Assembly: GCA_000719025.1 (NCBI GenBank) | Contig: JODP01000014.1 | Location: forward strand, 62,001-126,000 | Source: Kineosporia aurantiaca JCM 3230 | GTDB lineage: Bacteria; Actinomycetota; Actinomycetes; Actinomycetales; Kineosporiaceae | Direction: 5' to 3' | DNA: 64,000 nt | The notes under the pieces: model-generated | What the model saw: the letters and a program-made list of their open reading frames with translations, nothing else | Told to the model about the DNA's origin: nothing | Database searches by the model: none | Part shown: positions 1-9,000 of the stretch, piece after piece | Numbering within the stretch: position 1 is the first letter of the stretch | Layout of the letters: the number at the start of each line of letters is the position of its first letter | Position numbers and translations under genes: made by a program

Positions 1-6
1 GCTGAG

Positions 7-504
7 TCAGAACTTCTGGTACATCACGTGCAGCCCGACCAGGCCGTGGGACTTGCTGTCGTAGGCCTCCGGCACGATCCCGATCGTGCGGAAACCCAGG
101 GCGTGCCACAGCTTCACGGCCACGGTGTTGGTCTCCACCACAGCGTTGAACTGCATGCTGTGGTAGCCGGCTGAGCGGGCCCAGGCCAGCACGTACTCCC
201 CCAGCGCGCGGCCCACGCCCCGGCCCCGGGCCTGGGCGGAGACCATGAAGCTGGCGGTGGAGACGTGTGATCCGCGGGCCGGGCGGTTCGGTCCGGAATG
301 GGCTGTGCCGAGAATCGTGCCGTCCTCGTCCACCGCGACCACGGTGATCGACGGCTCCGGTTCGACCCACACGTCCCGGGTCTGCTGCTCGGTCCAGTCC
401 GGGTCGTAGGCGTAGGTCTCGCCGCCGGCGATCACCTCCCGGATGATCGCGTACACAGCCAGCCAGTCGGCGTCCTCAAAAGATCTGATCCTCACCGGGC
501 CCAA
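7..504 (-). CDS. GNAT-family N-acetyltransferase
   Basis: A 165-residue single-domain protein of the Gcn5-related N-acetyltransferase fold, expected to move an acetyl group from acetyl-CoA to an amine in the cytoplasm. The acetyl-CoA loop is visible as ARGRGVGRALGEYVL (about residues 92-106), preceded by the beta-4 segment ASFMVSAQ and followed by the NTVAVKLWHALGF segment typical of phosphinothricin/MarR-associated GNATs of this length. It lies 6 bases downstream of the devR-like gene on the same strand, so the two are probably co-transcribed. The substrate cannot be read from the sequence. A link to stress physiology is inferred only from the neighbour. Confidence 0.85.
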   Translation of the reverse strand: MGPVRIRSFEDADWLAVYAIIREVIAGGETYAYDPDWTEQQTRDVWVEPEPSITVVAVDEDGTILGTAHSGPNRPARGSHVSTASFMVSAQARGRGVGRALGEYVLAWARSAGYHSMQFNAVVETNTVAVKLWHALGFRTIGIVPEAYDSKSHGLVGLHVMYQKF

Positions 505-510
505 AGTAGT

Positions 511-1152
511 TCAGTTGCCCCGGATCAGCTTGGTCGCCAGGATCGCGGCCTGGGTGCGGCGCTCCACGCCGAGCTTGGCCAGCAGCGAGGAGACGTAGTT
601 CTTCACCGTCTTCTCGGCCAGGAACAGGGTTTCGCCGATCTGCCGGTTGGTCATGCCCTGGGCGATCAGCTCGAGGATGCGCCGCTCCTGGGCGGTCAGC
701 GCGGCCAGCTGGTCCGGCTCGGAGGGCTTCTCGCCGTTGCGGATGCGCTCCAGCACCTTCAGCGTGACGGCCGGATCGAGCAGGCTCTGGCCCGCGGCCA
801 CGGTGCGCACCGCGTCCAGCAGATCAGTACCTCGCACCTGTTTGAGCACGTAGCCCGCGGCGCCGGCCATGATCGCGCTGAACAGGGCCTCGTCGTCCTG
901 GTAGGAGGTGAGGATCAGCGCCTTGATGTTCGGGTCGGCCGAGCGCACCTCCCGGCAGACGTCGATCCCGCTGCCGTCGGGCAGCCGGGCGTCCAGGATC
1001 GCCACGTCGGGACGCAGCGCGGGGATGCGCCGCTGCGCCTCCTGCGCGGAACCGGACTCGCCGACCACCTCGATGTCACCGGCCGCCTCGAGCAGGGCGA
1101 CCAGCCCGCGCCGGACCACCTCGTGGTCATCGAGCAGGAAGACCCGGATCAC
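511..1152 (-). CDS. devR: DevR/DosR-like NarL-family response regulator
   Basis: A 213-residue receiver plus LuxR-type helix-turn-helix regulator. The receiver (about 1-120) has the acidic pair D8/D9, the phospho-acceptor D54 in ILDARLPDG, T82 and K104. These are the same residue numbers as in Mycobacterium DevR/DosR (from memory), and the start VFLLDDHEVVRRGLV is nearly the DevR sequence. The output domain (about 148-213) contains FLAEKTVKNYVSSLLAKLG, very close to the DevR recognition helix. DevR switches on dormancy and hypoxia genes when phosphorylated by DevS/DosT. No histidine kinase is adjacent, so the cognate sensor must be elsewhere. A DevR-box-like palindrome lies upstream, between this gene and a universal stress protein, a classical DevR target. 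The call as a DevR homologue is strong; conserved physiology is inferred. Confidence 0.88.
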   Translation of the reverse strand: MIRVFLLDDHEVVRRGLVALLEAAGDIEVVGESGSAQEAQRRIPALRPDVAILDARLPDGSGIDVCREVRSADPNIKALILTSYQDDEALFSAIMAGAAGYVLKQVRGTDLLDAVRTVAAGQSLLDPAVTLKVLERIRNGEKPSEPDQLAALTAQERRILELIAQGMTNRQIGETLFLAEKTVKNYVSSLLAKLGVERRTQAAILATKLIRGN

Positions 1153-1271
1153 GGTCCTCTCCTCGCCTTCGTGGCTCCTGGCCTCGCCGGTTGCGGAAAG
1201 CCTCTGGTCCTCACCGTAGTCGTCACCCCCCAGGCAATCGAAAGTCCTTGGACCTCAAGAAACGGACGGGC

Positions 1272-1291
1272 CGGGGGACTTAGGTCCCTAA
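1272..1291. promoter_or_regulatory. DevR/DosR-box-like palindrome
   Basis: A palindrome with perfect arms GGGAC and GTCCC around TTAG. It matches about 16 of 20 positions of the mycobacterial DevR box (TTSGGGACTWWAGTCCCSAA, from memory). It sits in the 220-base divergent region between the devR-like gene and the universal stress gene, 82 bases from the latter's ATG. A weaker inverted element (GTCC-TT-GGAC) lies just upstream near 1246-1255. Control of one or both flanking genes by the DevR-like protein is inferred from position. Confidence 0.6.
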
Positions 1292-1372
1292 CCCCGGATG
1301 CCCAGGGTCTCTGACCGCCGGTGGCCCGGCGGGGGAGGCTGATGAACAGGTAGCCACAGACGGGAGAAGGCC

Positions 1373-2230
1373 ATGAATGGTGAGCACACTCCGAGGATCG
1401 TGGCCGGTTTCGACGGGCGCTGGCAGCAGAGCCAGGTGCTGGACCGGGCCGCCCAGGAGGCCGAGCGCCGGCATCTGCCGCTGACCCTGATCACCGACCT
1501 GCGCCGGCGCACCGGTGCTGGGCACGACCCCCGTGACCGGCATCCGGACGACGCCCCCGGCGTGGTCGCGGCCTGGCGCCGGCTGACCGATGCGGTGGAG
1601 GCCCTGCGCCTGCGTTACCCGCTGCCGGACATCAGCGGATACTGCCTGGACGATGCGGACATCCAGCCCGGCGGGTTCCCGATCAGCGCCGCCCGCCTGC
1701 TGGTGATCGGCTCGTCCGGCCGGTTCAACGCCCCGGCCGCCGAACCCGGCTCGGTCAGCGCCGCCCTGCTGCGCGCGGCCGCCTGCCCGGTGCTGATCGT
1801 GCCGGAGAACCGGCCGGACCGACCGGACCGACCGGACCGAGCGCTCGGCACGCACCCGTTCGTCCTGGCCGCGGTGGGCTCGCACCCCTCCGACGCCCAG
1901 GTGGTGAAGGCGGCCGCCGAGGAGGCCCGGCGCCGCGGTTTCGACCTGCAGGTGCTGCACGTCGAGCCGAGTCACGGCGGTGGCGGAAGCGGCCTGCCCG
2001 AGGCGATGGCCGACGTGCCCGACGTCCGGTTCAGCGTGGTCCGGACCACCGGCGACCCGGCCGGGGCCCTGGCCGAGCTGGGGGCGGACGCCGAGCTGCT
2101 GGTGGTCGGCAGCCGACCGGGTGAGCTCTACCGTCCCGTGCGGGAGTCGATCAGCCGGGGTGTCCTGATGGCCCCGCCCTGCCCGGTTCTCGCCATCCCG
2201 CGCGAACTGCCCCTGAGCGCCGCGTCCTGA
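1373..2230 (+). CDS. Universal stress protein, two UspA-like domains
   Basis: A 285-residue cytoplasmic protein made of two tandem universal-stress-type domains. The first (about 1-150) starts RIVAGFDGRWQQSQVLDRA and ends LLRAAACPVLIVPENR. The second (about 160-280) starts FVLAAVGSHPSDAQVV and carries LLVVGSRP and ends with the usual SRGVLMAPPCPVLAIP strand. A short linker repeats RPD three times. The ATP-binding G-2x-G-9x-G(S/T) pattern is incomplete in both halves, so ATP binding is uncertain. The start is fixed by GGGAGAAGG six bases before the ATG. Its position beside a DevR-like regulator and a DevR-box-like palindrome resembles the DosR regulon of mycobacteria, where such proteins are induced in hypoxia or nitric oxide. 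Confidence 0.85.
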   Translation: MNGEHTPRIVAGFDGRWQQSQVLDRAAQEAERRHLPLTLITDLRRRTGAGHDPRDRHPDDAPGVVAAWRRLTDAVEALRLRYPLPDISGYCLDDADIQPGGFPISAARLLVIGSSGRFNAPAAEPGSVSAALLRAAACPVLIVPENRPDRPDRPDRALGTHPFVLAAVGSHPSDAQVVKAAAEEARRRGFDLQVLHVEPSHGGGGSGLPEAMADVPDVRFSVVRTTGDPAGALAELGADAELLVVGSRPGELYRPVRESISRGVLMAPPCPVLAIPRELPLSAAS

Positions 2231-2239
2231 CCGGCGTCA

Positions 2240-4009
2240 CTAGTTGGGCATTAAAAGGTAGGCCGGGGTAAGCAGGGTCGCACCGGTTCCGAACTGCTGC
2301 GCGGTCAGCACCGCCTCCGTCACCGAGGCGGGGGCGGGCGGGGCGATGAAGTAGCCCTGAACGTGGTCTACCCCCAGATCGATGAGCTGACGCAGCTGTT
2401 CCACGGCCTCCACGCCCTCTGCGGTCACCGTGATCGACAGACCGCCGGCCAGGTTGGTCAGCATCTCGACCACCGCGCGCGCCCGGTCGTCCACCCGCAT
2501 CCGGCCGATGAACGACTGGTCGATCTTCATCTCCGCGACCGGCAGCGTGGCCAGGTGCCGCAGGCTCGACGTGCCCGCCCCGACATCGTCCAAGGACAGC
2601 TGAACCCCGGCCGCGATCAGCTCGGCGAGCTGCGCCGGAGTGCCCTCGGCCAGGTCCAGCGTGGTGGTCTCGGGCAGCTCGAGCCGGATCCGGCCCCGCG
2701 GCACCCCCGACTCCCGGATCACCGTCAGCACCTCCTCGGCCAGGTCCGTATTGGCCAGGGTGACGGTTGAGAGGTTGACGTTCATCCAGTCCGGGGCCCG
2801 CTCACCGAGCACGTCGATCCACTGACGTAGCTGTCCCAGAGCGGTTTTCAGCACCCACAGGTCCATCGCCAGCAACGCGTTGTCGGCCTGGGCGGCGGCC
2901 AGCACCCGGTCCGCGCCGAGCAGGCCGTCGGTCGGGTGCTGCCAGCGCACCAGCGCCTCGACCGCGGTGATCCGGCCGGTCGCCAGCTCCAGGATCGGCT
3001 GGTAATGCAGCACCAGCTCGTTCTCGGCCAGAGCCCGGTGCATCGAGCGTGAGAGCCGGCCGACCGTCTGCTCGTCGTCCGGATCGCCGAGGATCAGCGG
3101 TGGGCCGGACACCACGACCCGGTCCCCACCGGCCTGTTTCGCGCCGTACATGGCGAGATCGGCCTCCTGGAGCAACGTCTCGACCCCGGAGGTGCCTTCG
3201 TTGTGGCCGGAGATAGCGGCTCCGAGGCTGGCAGTGCTGCAGGCGCGGGAGTCCAGACTCGGGTCGGGCTGCCGCAGCACGCTGAGGTAGCGGCCGGCGA
3301 TCCGGTGCAGCAGCGCGTGCAGATCGCTGTCGCTGCCGGTCGGCACGGTCATCGCCACGACGAACTCGTCCCCACCGATCCGGGCCAGCAGATCGCCCGG
3401 ATGCGAGCTGGCCTTGAGCCGGCGGGCCACCGAGACCAGCAGCGCGTCCCCCACGTTGTGCCCGAGTTCGTCGTTGACGTTCTTCAGCCGGTCCAGGTCG
3501 ATGAACACCACCGCCAGGCGCCGGCCGGTGCCGGGCAGACCCAGGCTGACCTCGTGCAGGTGCTCGAAGAACGCGGCCCGGTTCAGCAGCCCGGTCAGCT
3601 CGTCCTGGCTGGCCCGGCGGGCCATGCTCACGGCCAGCGCCTCAAGCACTGCTCCGGCGGGCAGCAGGCGCCAGCTGGCGGCGCCCCCGGCCGGACCGCG
3701 CAGCATCAGGTCGTCGTAGCGCTGTTCTTCGGGCCGGGCCAGCACCGCCTCGACCGCGGCGGCCAGGGTGACCGACGAGGGGAGGATGGGCGCCGACCAG
3801 TCGGCAATCTTGCCTACTTGAGTGCGGGCGCGGGCCGGGCCCAGCACCCAGCGGCCGTTCACGCGCTGCTCGAGTCTTCGTCGGGACAGGTAGCCCGTCC
3901 TGGATTCTTCTTGGACCACCACCCCGGCTGCGGCACCCAGTACGTCGTCCACCTCGGCGCAGGTGCAGTGCGACGCGACGGCCACGGCCGGGCCGGCCAG
4001 CTCCCACAT
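2240..4009 (-). CDS. CBS-GGDEF-EAL bifunctional cyclic-di-GMP protein
   Basis: A 589-residue cytoplasmic signalling protein without membrane segments. The N-terminus (about 1-125) resembles the CBS-pair module found before GGDEF in actinobacteria (GYLSRRRLEQRV near the start, then RPEEQRYDDLMLR). A GGDEF cyclase domain follows (about 130-300) with an intact RIGGDEFVV signature. An EAL phosphodiesterase domain follows (about 320-570) with TAVEALVRW, MNVNLS, SLDDVGAGTSSL, MKIDQSFI, TAEGVE and HVQGYFIAPP, so metal and catalytic positions look conserved in both domains. The start at 4009 is preferred over an in-frame GTG 57 bases upstream because GAGGAG lies seven bases before it. It is divergent from the metallophosphoesterase. 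Whether synthesis or hydrolysis of cyclic di-GMP dominates cannot be told. Confidence 0.9.
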   Translation of the reverse strand: MWELAGPAVAVASHCTCAEVDDVLGAAAGVVVQEESRTGYLSRRRLEQRVNGRWVLGPARARTQVGKIADWSAPILPSSVTLAAAVEAVLARPEEQRYDDLMLRGPAGGAASWRLLPAGAVLEALAVSMARRASQDELTGLLNRAAFFEHLHEVSLGLPGTGRRLAVVFIDLDRLKNVNDELGHNVGDALLVSVARRLKASSHPGDLLARIGGDEFVVAMTVPTGSDSDLHALLHRIAGRYLSVLRQPDPSLDSRACSTASLGAAISGHNEGTSGVETLLQEADLAMYGAKQAGGDRVVVSGPPLILGDPDDEQTVGRLSRSMHRALAENELVLHYQPILELATGRITAVEALVRWQHPTDGLLGADRVLAAAQADNALLAMDLWVLKTALGQLRQWIDVLGERAPDWMNVNLSTVTLANTDLAEEVLTVIRESGVPRGRIRLELPETTTLDLAEGTPAQLAELIAAGVQLSLDDVGAGTSSLRHLATLPVAEMKIDQSFIGRMRVDDRARAVVEMLTNLAGGLSITVTAEGVEAVEQLRQLIDLGVDHVQGYFIAPPAPASVTEAVLTAQQFGTGATLLTPAYLLMPN

Positions 4010-4205
4010 CGGTCTCTCCTCGGCAAAGGCGAGGGAGGACAACCGCACGCTGCCGGGACGGGTCACCTTGCGGTAGTCGTCTGAGCACGGTGCGACACTG
4101 AATCCCGCGAACGTGCATCACCCGGTCGGTCGAGTGCCCTTTACCTTCTGTGCCGGACGGGATTCACCGCGCCGTTCGCCGCACGCCTCGGTAGCCTCGA
4201 CCTCG

Positions 4206-6098
4206 ATGTCCGAGTCTGACCTGCTCACGAAGGACCCGGCGACCCCTGGCCCGCTGCAGCGCCTGCGGAGTTACGCGTCCACCACCCGTCGATGGCTCGT
4301 CCGGCAGATGTTCCGCCGCCGCGAGCACCCCTGGCGTGCCGCCGCGCGGTTCTTCGCCTCTCTGCTGGCCGCCCTCGCCCTGGCCGCGATCGCCGTGTCG
4401 GTGTACCCGTACCGATCCACGATCGCGAACGTGGACATCGTGGTCTCCGGCTCGGTGACCCCGGCCCACCGCGGCATCACCGTCGACTCCAGCCTCGGCT
4501 CGCTGCAGTTCCGCGACGTCACCGCGGTACCGATCGGGCTGCACGTGGCCCCGCGCATCGATTTGGACGCGGTCCGCGAGGTGACCAACGGCGGGGCCAA
4601 CTTCACCACCCAGTTCCGCACCGAGCTCGAGCACCAGGTCCCGGCGATGATCCTGCACTTCGTCGGGGCGGCCATCCTCGGCCTGGTGGTCGGCGCGCTG
4701 ATCGGTGACCTGATCGTCGACGGGGCGGTCTCCGTCCTGGCCAACACCGACCCGGTCCGGGCCGGCTCCCGGCGCCACCGCCTGGCCGCGACCGGTTCCC
4801 AGGTCGCCACTTCCACCGTGGTGGCGCTGCTGGCCCTGAGCGCGACCATCGGCCTGACCTACCGTTCGGACTGGTGGCAGCGCTATGCCGTTACCGGTCT
4901 GCTGGCCGACATTGCCGCTACCCCGGACAAACTGGCCGCTCTGGACGCCCGTGACGCCGGCGCGGCCGACAAGGTCCGCGCGGTGCTGCGCCTGCAGGAC
5001 GCGCTGACCCAGCCCGCAACGTCCCAAAACACCCCGTCGACGGCCTATAACGTCATGTTCATCTCCGACGTGCACCGTCGCGACATCTACAACTACCTGC
5101 CCGAGTACATCGACTCGAACGACGTGAAGCTGGTGGTCAACACCGGCGACGAGACGCTGGTCGGGAACGCCGCCGAGCTCACCGACACGTACGTGGCCTC
5201 GATCCGGAAGATCACCGAGACCACCCCGATGATCTGGATCAAGGGCAACCACGACTCGGCCGGGGTGGCCGCCCGGATGGCGTCGATCCCCGGCGTCACC
5301 GTGCTCGACCAGGAAGTCGTGAAGGCGATGGGCCTGCAGATCTACGGCGTCGGCGACCCGCGGACCTACGGCGCCGGTGGGGACGCGGGTTCGGACAACG
5401 TCGACACAGTGACCAAGATCGAGACCGCGGCGGCCACCACCGCCGTCCAGAACCTGAACCGGGACACCTATTTCGACCTCCTGCTGGCCCACGAGCCGGT
5501 CATGGCGGACGCGATGGCGACCACCCTGGGCCCGTCGATCCGGGCCACCGGCTCCGGCCACGTGCACCACCAGAACGACACCGCCGACCTGCAGCGCAGC
5601 GACCGCGACTACATCCGCCTGGTCGAGGGCACCACCGGCCTGGGCGGGCTGCTGGCCGACGCCGGCGACCCGATGGAGTTCTCCATCCTCTCGGTCGGCA
5701 CGAACTGCCAGTACACCCGGATCATCCGCTACCAGCTGGCCGACCCGGCCATCCCGGACCTGACCCGCGGCGAGACCTACGGCAACAACTCGGCTTTCGA
5801 CGTGCACTACTTCCAGCCCCAGCCGATCAAGGACGACCGGACCTGCGCGGCCGACGAAGGCATCGGCACCCCGGTCCCGGCCAGCGCCAGTGCGGGTCTG
5901 GCGACCGTGCAGGACTGGTCGACCGTCAAGCTGACCACCGATTCGCTGGCCACCCCGGACAAGGTCGCCCCGGACCCGGTGAGCACCGCCGACGAGGCGG
6001 GCGACGCGTCGATCGCCGCCACCGCGGGCGACTCGACCCCGAGCGAGGCCACCGACCCGTCGTTGTCGCCGTCACCTTCCGACTCGGCAACTCCTTAG
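4206..6098 (+). CDS. Membrane-anchored calcineurin-like metallophosphoesterase
   Basis: A protein of about 630 residues with three hydrophobic segments in the N-terminal third (FFASLLAALALAAIAVSV near residue 50; ILHFVGAAILGLVVGALIGDL near 150; VVALLALSATIGL near 210) and a metallophosphoesterase domain (about 280-500). Metal-ligand motifs are all present: FISDVHRR, VVNTGDE, IKGNHDS, LLLAHEP and GSGHVHHQ. The C-terminal 60 residues are Ser/Thr/Asp/Pro-rich and probably disordered. An open frame continues 93 bases upstream, but family length favours the ATG at 4206, which has no strong ribosome-binding site. The substrate is unknown. Its stop codon overlaps the stop of the convergent acyltransferase gene by four bases. 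Confidence 0.8.
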   Translation: MSESDLLTKDPATPGPLQRLRSYASTTRRWLVRQMFRRREHPWRAAARFFASLLAALALAAIAVSVYPYRSTIANVDIVVSGSVTPAHRGITVDSSLGSLQFRDVTAVPIGLHVAPRIDLDAVREVTNGGANFTTQFRTELEHQVPAMILHFVGAAILGLVVGALIGDLIVDGAVSVLANTDPVRAGSRRHRLAATGSQVATSTVVALLALSATIGLTYRSDWWQRYAVTGLLADIAATPDKLAALDARDAGAADKVRAVLRLQDALTQPATSQNTPSTAYNVMFISDVHRRDIYNYLPEYIDSNDVKLVVNTGDETLVGNAAELTDTYVASIRKITETTPMIWIKGNHDSAGVAARMASIPGVTVLDQEVVKAMGLQIYGVGDPRTYGAGGDAGSDNVDTVTKIETAAATTAVQNLNRDTYFDLLLAHEPVMADAMATTLGPSIRATGSGHVHHQNDTADLQRSDRDYIRLVEGTTGLGGLLADAGDPMEFSILSVGTNCQYTRIIRYQLADPAIPDLTRGETYGNNSAFDVHYFQPQPIKDDRTCAADEGIGTPVPASASAGLATVQDWSTVKLTTDSLATPDKVAPDPVSTADEAGDASIAATAGDSTPSEATDPSLSPSPSDSATP

Positions 6099-9000
6099 GC
6101 CTTCGAGGGCTCCGGGCGGGCGACCGGTACCTCCCAGGTCACCCACCCGGCGTCCTTGAAGCCCAGGGCCGGTTTCTCGACCAGCTTCCAGGACAGCAGG
6201 GCCACCACCGCGGTGACCGCCAGACCGGCCGGAGCGAACACCCAGACCCCGTACTCGGCCAGCCCGAGCAACGTGAAGACCTGCAGGACCGGCCAGTGGT
6301 AGACGTACAGGCCGTAGGAGATGTCGGTCTTCGGCTCCCACACCCGCACTCGGGAGACCGCCAGCGCCAGACAGAGGTAGCCGAACGCCGGTCCGGCGAT
6401 CACCCGGTAGTCGTCGAAGAACGCCACACCGGCCACCACCACCCCGACCGCGGCCACCGTCAGCAGCCGGTTGACGGGAATCTGATGGGCGTACAGGTAG
6501 AGCACCGAGCCGATCAGGAACATGAACGACAGCCGCAGAATCCGCTCCTGGCCGACGTAAAGGATCTGGTAGTCGTTCAGCACGATCACCACCCAGATCG
6601 CGCCGACCGCGCCCAGCGTCATCACCGGACGCCGACGCAGCCCGCCGAAGACCCCCAGAGCAATGATGGACGCGTAACACGTGGCCTCGTAGAAGAGCGT
6701 CCACAGCGAGCCGTTCAGCACCCCCGCCATCTGCACATCGTTCGGCAGCCCGTTGACCCCCCACTGCCGCATCATCAACGTGGCGTTCCGGATGACGTAG
6801 TCCACCGCCGAGTCCTGCCCACCCATCATGCTTTTCATCGGCACGCCCTGCAGCCAGGCAATCAGGGGAGCAACCAGCGTGGCGGTGAGCACCAGGCAGA
6901 CCCAGAACCCCGGCATGATCCTCAGGAAGCGATGCCACGCATACCGCCGCACCGAGTCCAGCCTCAGGTAGCTGCCGACCAGCAGGAATCCGCTGAGCAC
7001 GAAGAACGCGTCCACGCAGAGCTCACCGAGCTGAGTGTGAGCGAACTCGGGCTGCCACCCGTAACCGATCTCCATGGAATGGGTTACGCCGACCGTGAGG
7101 GCCAGGAGCAGGCGCATCAGGCCAAGGTGGTTGTTACGCGGGCTGAATCTGTTGCCCAGAGTTTTCGGATCGGCACTTCCCCGGTGCGGACGGGCCTTCC
7201 GACGGCCGAGCGCCCTCCGAATGACCCCGAGCACGGTTCGGCTACGCGACTTCCGCGGCGCCGAGTCCGCATGCTTTTCCCGCATTTCGCGGCGGAGCGG
7301 GAGGGCGGTCGTGGGTGCCGTGGGCGGCCCAATGATGGACGTCCTCGCGCCAGTGATCTCGGACCGCGCGGTTGGGTCGTTGGTAATGGTGGACGCTTCG
7401 GGCTCGGTCAGCGTGGTGGGTGCCCCTGTGTGGGTGGGCCCATCGTTGGCGCTCAGGGCAGTGGACGCGCCTGCGTCAGTGGCCGCGATAGTGGGACCAC
7501 CGTTTGGGTTGAGAACTGTGGACGCACCTGCGTGGGTAGTCGCGGCGGCAGGTAAACCGTTCGGGCTCAGGGCTGTGGACACGCCTGGGTAAGTGGCCGC
7601 GTTGGTAGGAACACCGTTCGGGCTCAGGGCCGTGAACGTCCCTGCGCCCGTGGCCCCGGCAGCAGGACCACCATTCGGGCCGAGACCTGTGGACGCACCT
7701 GCGTGAGTGGCCGCGGCGGTCGGAACACCATTTGGGCTCAGGGCAGTGGACACGCCTGCGCGGGTGCCCCCGGCGGCAGGACCACCATTCGGGCCGAGAC
7801 CTGTGGACGCACCTGCGTGAGTGGCCGCGGCGGCGGGCAAACTGTTCGGAGTGGGAGCGGGGGACGAGCCCGGCGAAGTGGGTGAGGTTGACCCACCGAC
7901 CCGAGCGGTCGCCTGCGGTGCACCGGGGCGAGTCGGTCCGATGGCGTCACGACCGGCTGCGGGCCCGACCCCTGGGGTGGTCAGACCCGAAGCGGCCGGA
8001 CCTGGGGTGACCGGACCCGGGATGGCGGACAGGCCACGGGGGTTGGTGTCCGGCTCGGAGGAACGCGTTTCGGATGGGCGGGGCGCTCGCGGGCGCCCGA
8101 CTTCGGGAAGGATCCCTCGGGCGCGCGCCTCCTCAAGCCGCTCCCCCAGCGGACGCTCATCCTCCGACTGCGCGACTGGCCTGCGGTCAAGAGCCCTTTC
8201 TCCGAGACTCGTCCCCTGCGGAGCATTCACCCCCGAGGCTGGACTTCCCGCCGAGAGCGCCCCTTTCCGGGGATTGGTCGGCGTACCGATTCGATCGGTG
8301 CGGGCCTCCTGCTGACGGCCTCCTGCATGAGGGGCCACCGGCGGGACTTCTGCCTGGGAGCGCATCGCTTCCGGAGGGACTCCGGGCGACGGCGCCTCCT
8401 GGCGGCTCTCGTCGAGCGAATTGGGTTGTTCGGCGCGCCGCTTCCGTAGGCGTCCCCACCGAGAACGCTTCGCTTTCGGGGACTTCTCTTCGGAACGGTT
8501 CTGTTCCGGACGATCTGGTGCAGAACGCATTTCCTGCGAAGGTGCCTGGCCAGAAGGGATCGCTCCGGGGCGCAACACTTCGGAACGGCCTACTTGCGAA
8601 AGCTCTCGATCAGAACCGCTCACTCCTGGGTGCAGCACTTCCGAGCGGCCGACCTGCGGAGCCGCCTGACCGGAAAGGCCTACTCCCGGGCGTGGCGCTT
8701 CAGAGCGGTTTCCCTGCAAGGACTCTTGGCCGGAAAGGCCCACCTCTGGCTGGGTCACTTCGGAGCCGCTGATCTGAGGAGCCGCCCACTCAGAACCACC
8801 CAGCTCCGGGTGCAGTACTTCAGACTGGCTCCCCGGCGCGGCCACCTGGCCAGAAAGACCCACGCCTGGACGCGGCACTTCAGACCAGGCTACCTGCGAG
8901 GGCTCTTGGCCAGAAAAACCCGCCCCTGGACGGGACACGTCAGAGCGGCCCACCAGCGGCGCCGCCTGTCCAGATAGACCCGCGCCGGGGTGCGGCGCGT

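Noticed and set aside
1240..1261. Second DevR box near 1246-1255
   Set aside because: Arms are only four bases and inverted in the wrong sense (GTCC before GGAC) relative to the consensus.
298..1314. Long plus-strand open frame across the devR-like gene
   Set aside because: It is an antisense shadow caused by high GC; the minus-strand frame carries all DevR motifs.
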